DNA of 64,000 nucleotides, from positions 91,305 through 155,304 of the forward strand of contig JBAYOV010000002.1 of NCBI GenBank assembly GCA_041678045.1. Direction: 5' to 3'. This stretch comes from UBA2357 sp041678045 (GTDB taxonomy: Bacteria; Pseudomonadota; Gammaproteobacteria; Burkholderiales; Rhodocyclaceae). Of the stretch, positions 59,639 through 64,000 are shown one piece after another. Numbering within the stretch: the first letter of the stretch is position 1; each line of letters begins with the position of its first letter. The notes under the pieces are model-generated. The model was given only the letters and a program-made list of their open reading frames with translations, was not told the origin of the DNA and did no database searches. The translations under genes and the position numbers were made by a program.

Positions 59639-61510
59639 ATGAGTTTGTCGCGCTACCGTTTCCTTTTGTTTGTCATTTTGTGCGCTGCTTTTGCTGTTGC
59701 GTTGTTCCTCCCCGGAATGGGAGGGGCGTTCATCTTCGATGATCACGCCAATATCGTCACGAATAAGGCGGTGCATGTTGAGACGCTGAGCTTGGATGCG
59801 CTCCGGCAGGCGGCCTATAGCTTCGAGCCGGGTGGAGGATCGCGTGCGCTGGCGATGCTTTCGTTCAGCTTTGACTACTGGCGCGGTGGTCTTGACCCCG
59901 CAGTCTTTCGCACGACCGGCTTGTTGATTCATGCCCTGACTATGGTGGTTATGGCCTTTTTGGTACGCAGCTTGTTTGTGCTGCTGACGTGGCCGGCACG
60001 GCATGCTACGGTTGCTGCCGTGGTGCTGGCCACGTTGTGGGCGATTCATCCGTTGCAGGTATCGTCGGTGCTGTACGTAGTACAGCGCATGCAAACCTTG
60101 TGTACGCTGTTTACGCTGCTCGCATTGGTCTTTTACGTACGCGGCCGGCAGGCGCAGATCGGGGGGCGCCAAGGCAGGAGGGATTTGTTGCTGACCGTGT
60201 TTTGCAGCAGCCTGGCCTTTGCATGCAAGGAGGATGCTGTGTTGCTGCCTGCCTATGCCTTGGTGCTGGAGTTGACGGTGCTACGGTTTCGCGCTGCACA
60301 GTCTGTTTTGACGGAGTTGTGGCGCAAGGGATATGTGGTGTTCGTGCTGGCCGGGGGGGCAGTGTTCATGCTCTATCTGGTGCCGAATCACTGGCATTGG
60401 GAAGCGTATCCCGGGCGGGACTTTTCCACCCCCGAGCGCTTGCTGACGCAGGGGCGTGTGCTGGTGATGTACCTGATGCAGATTCTATTGCCGCTCCCGC
60501 AGTGGTTCCCGTTTTATTACGACGACTTTCCGATTTCCCGTGGACTGTTGCAGCCGTTGGGCACTGTGCCTGCTTGGCTCATGGTGGCTGGGCTGCTGCT
60601 GTGGGGATGGCGCTGGCGCCAGCGCAGGCCCTTGTTTGCGCTGGGCGTGTTGCTGTTTTTTACGGGGCACTTCATTACCAGCAATGTGATTGGGCTGGAG
60701 TTGGCGTTTGAACACCGCAACCACTTGCCGCTGATTGGTGTACTGTTGGCTTTAGCAGATCTGCTTTATGCCGCTGGTGGTCAAGTACGCATATCGTTTC
60801 GCCTGAATGCACGAAGTGTGCATGTTGCGAGCGTGGCTCTGGTGGTGGCTCTGACGGGAACGTTGGCTAGCCTGACTTGGAAGCGTGCCACGATCTGGGG
60901 GCAGCCATTGGAGTTTGCTCGTGTTGGCACTGAATACGCACCCGGTTCGGCACGAGCCTGGCTATTAAGATGTAACACTTATTTTGAGCTGAGTGGCAGC
61001 AAACCTGATAGCCCGTGGCTTGAACAGGCTATTCGTACCTGCGAAAAAGGAGTAGATGTGCCTTATTCGGCAGCGTTGCTGGGCAATGTGGTGCTTTTTA
61101 AAGCCATACAAGGCACTGTTACCGAGGATGACTGGCAGCGCCTGTTGGCGCGCTTGCGTAATGTGCCGATGAGTGCAGAGAACAAGCGGTTAGGCTGGGG
61201 CATGGTGAATAACGTGATGAAAGGCATTCCGCTGGATGAAGCACATGCACGTGCCGCACTGGAGATCATCGCGAGTCGGGCACGGTTTCGGGCCCACGAG
61301 TATGTAAGTTTCGGATATTTTGTACTCGGCCATACCAGCCAGCCTGACGATGCCTATGCGTATCTGGAGCGTGCAGTGGATGTTGCCGATCCTGACGATC
61401 CCACCATTCCGGGGATGCTTGCTGATCTGGAAGGCGGCGGCTATGAAGAGTGGGCTCAGACGTTACGTGAACGGGCTTTAACCCAAGGTAAATTGAAGCA
61501 GCCTTCATGA
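59639..61510 (+). CDS. Multi-spanning GT-C-like membrane protein, possible pilin glycosyltransferase
   Basis: About 623 residues with ten or so membrane helices in the first 400 and a TPR-like soluble C-terminus. The first loop holds FIFDDHANIVTN, an acidic motif of GT-C enzymes that use lipid-linked sugars, and later FACKEDAVLLPAYAL and EHRNHLPLIG. Proteins of this form lie next to pilin genes in several betaproteobacteria and glycosylate them. The role here is inferred from position. Start is uncertain: ATG 59639 has only a close GAGG. Region is less GC-rich than the rest. Confidence 0.75.
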   Translation: MSLSRYRFLLFVILCAAFAVALFLPGMGGAFIFDDHANIVTNKAVHVETLSLDALRQAAYSFEPGGGSRALAMLSFSFDYWRGGLDPAVFRTTGLLIHALTMVVMAFLVRSLFVLLTWPARHATVAAVVLATLWAIHPLQVSSVLYVVQRMQTLCTLFTLLALVFYVRGRQAQIGGRQGRRDLLLTVFCSSLAFACKEDAVLLPAYALVLELTVLRFRAAQSVLTELWRKGYVVFVLAGGAVFMLYLVPNHWHWEAYPGRDFSTPERLLTQGRVLVMYLMQILLPLPQWFPFYYDDFPISRGLLQPLGTVPAWLMVAGLLLWGWRWRQRRPLFALGVLLFFTGHFITSNVIGLELAFEHRNHLPLIGVLLALADLLYAAGGQVRISFRLNARSVHVASVALVVALTGTLASLTWKRATIWGQPLEFARVGTEYAPGSARAWLLRCNTYFELSGSKPDSPWLEQAIRTCEKGVDVPYSAALLGNVVLFKAIQGTVTEDDWQRLLARLRNVPMSAENKRLGWGMVNNVMKGIPLDEAHARAALEIIASRARFRAHEYVSFGYFVLGHTSQPDDAYAYLERAVDVADPDDPTIPGMLADLEGGGYEEWAQTLRERALTQGKLKQPS

Positions 61511-61604
61511 TTGTAAGTCGTTGCCACAAAGTTTCATCACATACAGCAGCCTTCCGCCCTTGTGCGGCCGGGGTTTTTTCAGGAAAAACGTAGGAAAACT
61601 TCTT

Positions 61605-62468
61605 GTGAGAAGCTTGCTTCCTCTTTCCATTGTGTTGCCGGCGAAAAACGAGGCTGCTGCAATTGGCCGCACGGTCGCCGGCATCGTGGCGCATTGCCCA
61701 CAGGTTGAAATCATCGTCGTCAACGACGGCTCCACCGACAACACGGCTCAGGTGGCCCAGGAGGCCGGGGCGAAGGTCATCAGCCATCCCTACAGCAAGG
61801 GCAACGGGGCGGCGATCAAGACCGGTGCCCGGACTGCCACCGGGGAGGTGATCGTGTTCATGGATGCCGATGGCCAGCACGACCCCGCCGACATTCCCCG
61901 CCTGCTCGCCAAGCTGGATGAGGGCTACGACATGGTGGTGGGCGCACGGGACCGCGCCTCTCAGGCCAGTGTCGGGCGCAGTCTGGCGAATGGCTTTTAC
62001 AACCGCCTGGCCACCTACATGACCGGTCACAAGGTGGAAGACCTGACCTCCGGCTTTCGGGCTGTGCGGGCCGACAAGTTCCGCGAGTTCCTGTACCTGC
62101 TGCCCAACGGTTTCTCCTATCCCACCACCAGCACCATGGCTTTTTTCCGTGCGGGCTATGGCGTGTGTTATGTGCCGATCAAGGCGGCCAGGCGCATTGG
62201 CAAGAGCCATATCAACCTGGTGAAGGACGGTGTCCGCTTTCTGTTGATCATCTTCAAGATCGGCACGCTGTACTCGCCGCTGAAGCTGTTTGCACCGGTA
62301 GCACTGGTGATGTTTTTGTTGGCAACAGGCTGGTATGGACATACCCTGCTTTCGCAGGGGAGGTTCACGAACATGAGTGCCCTGCTGTACACCGGGGGGG
62401 TGGTCACCTTCATGATGGGGTTGATTTCGGAGCAGATTACGGCGTTGATGTACAAGGACGGGAATTGA
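61605..62468 (+). CDS. Glycosyltransferase family 2, dolichol-phosphate mannose synthase-like
   Basis: About 287 residues. PLSIVLPAKNEAAAIGRTV, IIVVNDGSTDNT and MDADGQHDPADIP (metal site), then IGKSHINLVKDGVRF and two C-terminal membrane helices. Such enzymes charge polyprenyl phosphate with a sugar for use by GT-C transferases, so it may supply the upstream membrane protein. GTG at 61605 is preferred because AGGAAAA lies before it. Confidence 0.88.
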   Translation: MRSLLPLSIVLPAKNEAAAIGRTVAGIVAHCPQVEIIVVNDGSTDNTAQVAQEAGAKVISHPYSKGNGAAIKTGARTATGEVIVFMDADGQHDPADIPRLLAKLDEGYDMVVGARDRASQASVGRSLANGFYNRLATYMTGHKVEDLTSGFRAVRADKFREFLYLLPNGFSYPTTSTMAFFRAGYGVCYVPIKAARRIGKSHINLVKDGVRFLLIIFKIGTLYSPLKLFAPVALVMFLLATGWYGHTLLSQGRFTNMSALLYTGGVVTFMMGLISEQITALMYKDGN

Positions 62469-62489
62469 ATTTCAGGACAGCGCCCGGGA

Positions 62490-63842
62490 ATGCTCAAAGA
62501 ATCACATAACGTAGAGTTCAAACGCTTCTGGAAAGACGATCTGCTCAAGTGGATCAGCGCCTTTGCCAATGCGGACGGTGGTGTCCTGATGCTCGGTTAT
62601 GCGGACGATGGCCAGGTCGTCGGCCTGCAAAATGTATCCAGGCTGCTGGAAGACATTCCCAACAAGGTGCGCGATGTACTCGGGATTGTGGTGAGCGTCG
62701 ATCTGGTACGGCATGAGGACCGGGAAACCTTGCACATCGTGGTGCCGGTCTATCCCTATCCGGTCAGCTACAAAGGCGAATATCACTACCGCAGCGGCAG
62801 CACCAAACAAGAACTCAAGGGCGCGGCGCTTGACCGTTTTCTGCTTGGCAAGCAGGGGCTGCATTGGGATGCCGTGCCATTACCGCAGCTTCAACCTGCC
62901 GAACTGGATCACCGTACCCTGGGCCGCTTTTGCCAGCAGGCCATCCACAGCCAGCGCCTGCCCGAGAGCGTTTTGCAGGACAGTACCGAGCTTTTGCTGG
63001 CGCGTTTGCGCCTTACACAAGGAGACCTGCTCAAGCGTGCCGCCGCCCTATTGTTCCACCCCAACCCGGAGCGTTTTGTTACGGCTGCACACATCAAGAT
63101 CGGGGCTTTTGGCAAAAATGATGCCGACCTGATCCATCAAGACGAAATCACCGGCAACCTGTTCGCCCAGGTGGAAACTACGGCCGAGGTACTCAAGCTC
63201 AAATACCTCAAGGCCCGGATCAGCTACGAGGGGCTGTATCGCAAGGAACGCTTCCCGCTACCCATGACCGCCCTGCGCGAAGCCATCCTGAATGCCGTGG
63301 TGCACAAGGATTACGCCAGCGCTGTCGCCATACAAATCAGCGTGTACCCGGACAAGCTGATGATCTGGAACCCCGGCCAGCTACCGGACAACTGGACGTT
63401 GGACAAGCTCATGGCCAAACACGCTTCGCGGCCATTCAATCCTGACATTGCCAACAGTTTTTTCCGCGCCGGTTTGATCGAAGCCTGGGGGCGCGGCATC
63501 GAGCGCATCATCGAGGCCTGCGAGCAAGACCATTGCCCTTTGCCTCAATGGCAAGTGGAGCCCGGCGGACTGTGGGTGACGTTTCCGTTTGCTGAGGGGG
63601 AGGGGCTAATTGACGGTGAAAATGAGGGAGTACCTGAGGGAGTACCTGAGGGAGTACCTGGCGGTGTAAAACGGCTGTTTAACCTGATTCAAACGATCCC
63701 AGGCCAACGAGCTCCTTACTTTTCTGAAGCACTGGATACTTCAATCAAGAATATAGAACGCTGGCTCAAAACCCTGCGTGAGCAAGGTTTGATTGAGTTC
63801 CGGGGGGCGCCCAAAACGGGGGGGTATTTTGTCAAAAAATAA
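62490..63842 (+). CDS. AlbA_2/Schlafen-domain protein with RecG-like ATP-binding region
   Basis: 450 residues. The N-terminal AlbA_2 domain starts ESHNVEFKRFWKDDLLKWIS and includes FANADGGVLMLGYADDG. The middle has ALREAILNAVVHKDYAS and the ATPase-like FFRAGLIEAWGRGIERI. A Glu-Gly-Val-Pro repeat then leads to a C-terminal winged helix. These proteins are annotated as putative transcriptional regulators or ATP-dependent helicase-like; the true role is unknown. Some lie in defence islands, but no partners are visible here. Confidence 0.88.
   Translation: MLKESHNVEFKRFWKDDLLKWISAFANADGGVLMLGYADDGQVVGLQNVSRLLEDIPNKVRDVLGIVVSVDLVRHEDRETLHIVVPVYPYPVSYKGEYHYRSGSTKQELKGAALDRFLLGKQGLHWDAVPLPQLQPAELDHRTLGRFCQQAIHSQRLPESVLQDSTELLLARLRLTQGDLLKRAAALLFHPNPERFVTAAHIKIGAFGKNDADLIHQDEITGNLFAQVETTAEVLKLKYLKARISYEGLYRKERFPLPMTALREAILNAVVHKDYASAVAIQISVYPDKLMIWNPGQLPDNWTLDKLMAKHASRPFNPDIANSFFRAGLIEAWGRGIERIIEACEQDHCPLPQWQVEPGGLWVTFPFAEGEGLIDGENEGVPEGVPEGVPGGVKRLFNLIQTIPGQRAPYFSEALDTSIKNIERWLKTLREQGLIEFRGAPKTGGYFVKK
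63624..63659. repeat. Three 12-bp tandem repeats in the AlbA_2 gene
   Basis: Three perfect units of GAGGGAGTACCT encode Glu-Gly-Val-Pro three times, forming a linker before the C-terminal winged-helix domain. Confidence 0.9.
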
Positions 63843-63953
63843 TAAACATACTTAAGGGCTTCAGTGCGGCTATCTCGAACGGCGTTGGTGCATTAAAATG
63901 TCATCCATCGATAGATCAAGGCTTTCAGGCCCCCTGAACCGTTGAGTGTGATC

Positions 63954-64000
63954 ATGGCGACATGCGTAAAGAAAGACGACACTCCGAGCAAACCCAAGTA
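63954..64000 (+). CDS. Possible start of a further gene, cut by the window edge
   Basis: ATG at 63954 opens MATCVKKDDTPSKPK and runs to the edge. Only 15 codons are visible and there is no clear ribosome site, so this is a weak call. Confidence 0.25.
   Translation, partial: MATCVKKDDTPSKPK

Noticed and set aside
1..64000. CRISPR arrays, tRNA and rRNA genes, insertion sequences
   Set aside because: I found no regularly spaced repeat-spacer pattern, no cloverleaf-like or ribosomal sequence, and no transposase of a classical insertion sequence; the Rpn proteins are the only transposase-related genes.

Overview
The window is about 64 kb of GC-rich DNA from a Gram-negative bacterium. It is most like a betaproteobacterium of the Rhodocyclales type (Thauera, Azoarcus, Zoogloea relatives). 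This assignment is inferred from the Porin_4-type porin, an RpoH gene under a CIRCE element, the gene content and order of a complete exosortase A (XrtA/EpsH) exopolysaccharide locus, and type IV pilin genes.

Left part (1-12.4 kb): the end of an msrA-like gene, an FKBP peptidyl-prolyl isomerase, recQ, and a light-response module. That module has a MerR-family repressor carrying the CarH/LitR adenosylcobalamin signature, divergent from an operon of FAD amine oxidase, DUF1365 protein and cyclopropane-fatty-acid synthase. Three TTGTC-N3-GACAA palindromes lie between them. The end of this operon is damaged: the CFA gene is fused by an apparent deletion to the tail of a SnoaL-like gene. Then come rpoH with a CIRCE element, two Rpn-family nuclease paralogues flanking a porin gene (one interrupted by an in-frame amber codon), and aroD.

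Centre (12.7-55.4 kb): a very long exopolysaccharide locus of the XrtA/PEP-CTERM type. The core (12.7-29.3 kb, all plus strand, mostly overlapping start/stop codons) encodes an export lipoprotein, Wzc-like chain-length protein, BY-kinase, outer membrane protein, secretion ATPase, UDP-GlcNAc 2-epimerase, deacetylase, FemAB-like protein, three glycosyltransferases, exosortase A/EpsI and an amidotransferase. The accessory part (29.3-55.4 kb) switches strand repeatedly. It contains a four-gene minus-strand operon (glycosyltransferase, PaaK-like adenylate-forming enzyme, deacetylase, unknown protein), a TPR lipid-side protein, an O-antigen-ligase-like protein, a glutaminase-less asparagine-synthase homologue, CapA-like and ATP-grasp proteins, a flippase, and a large two-module propeller-like exported protein. 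It also holds a small carrier-protein module: amino-acid-type adenylation enzyme, amidinohydrolase-fold enzyme, acyl carrier protein and two alpha/beta hydrolases. No PEP-CTERM substrate protein is visible in the window, so the exosortase substrates must lie elsewhere.

Right part (55.5-64 kb): a BrnT-type toxin with a CopG-like antitoxin and a palindromic operator, a beta-CASP metallo-beta-lactamase RNase-like protein, a Uma2-family protein, two type IV pilin-like genes (the first with a clear sigma-54 promoter and a terminator), a multi-spanning GT-C-like protein that may glycosylate pilin, a dolichol-phosphate-mannose-synthase-like GT2, and an AlbA_2/Schlafen-type DNA-binding protein. Base composition is visibly less GC-rich around 59.5-61.5 kb than in the exopolysaccharide locus.
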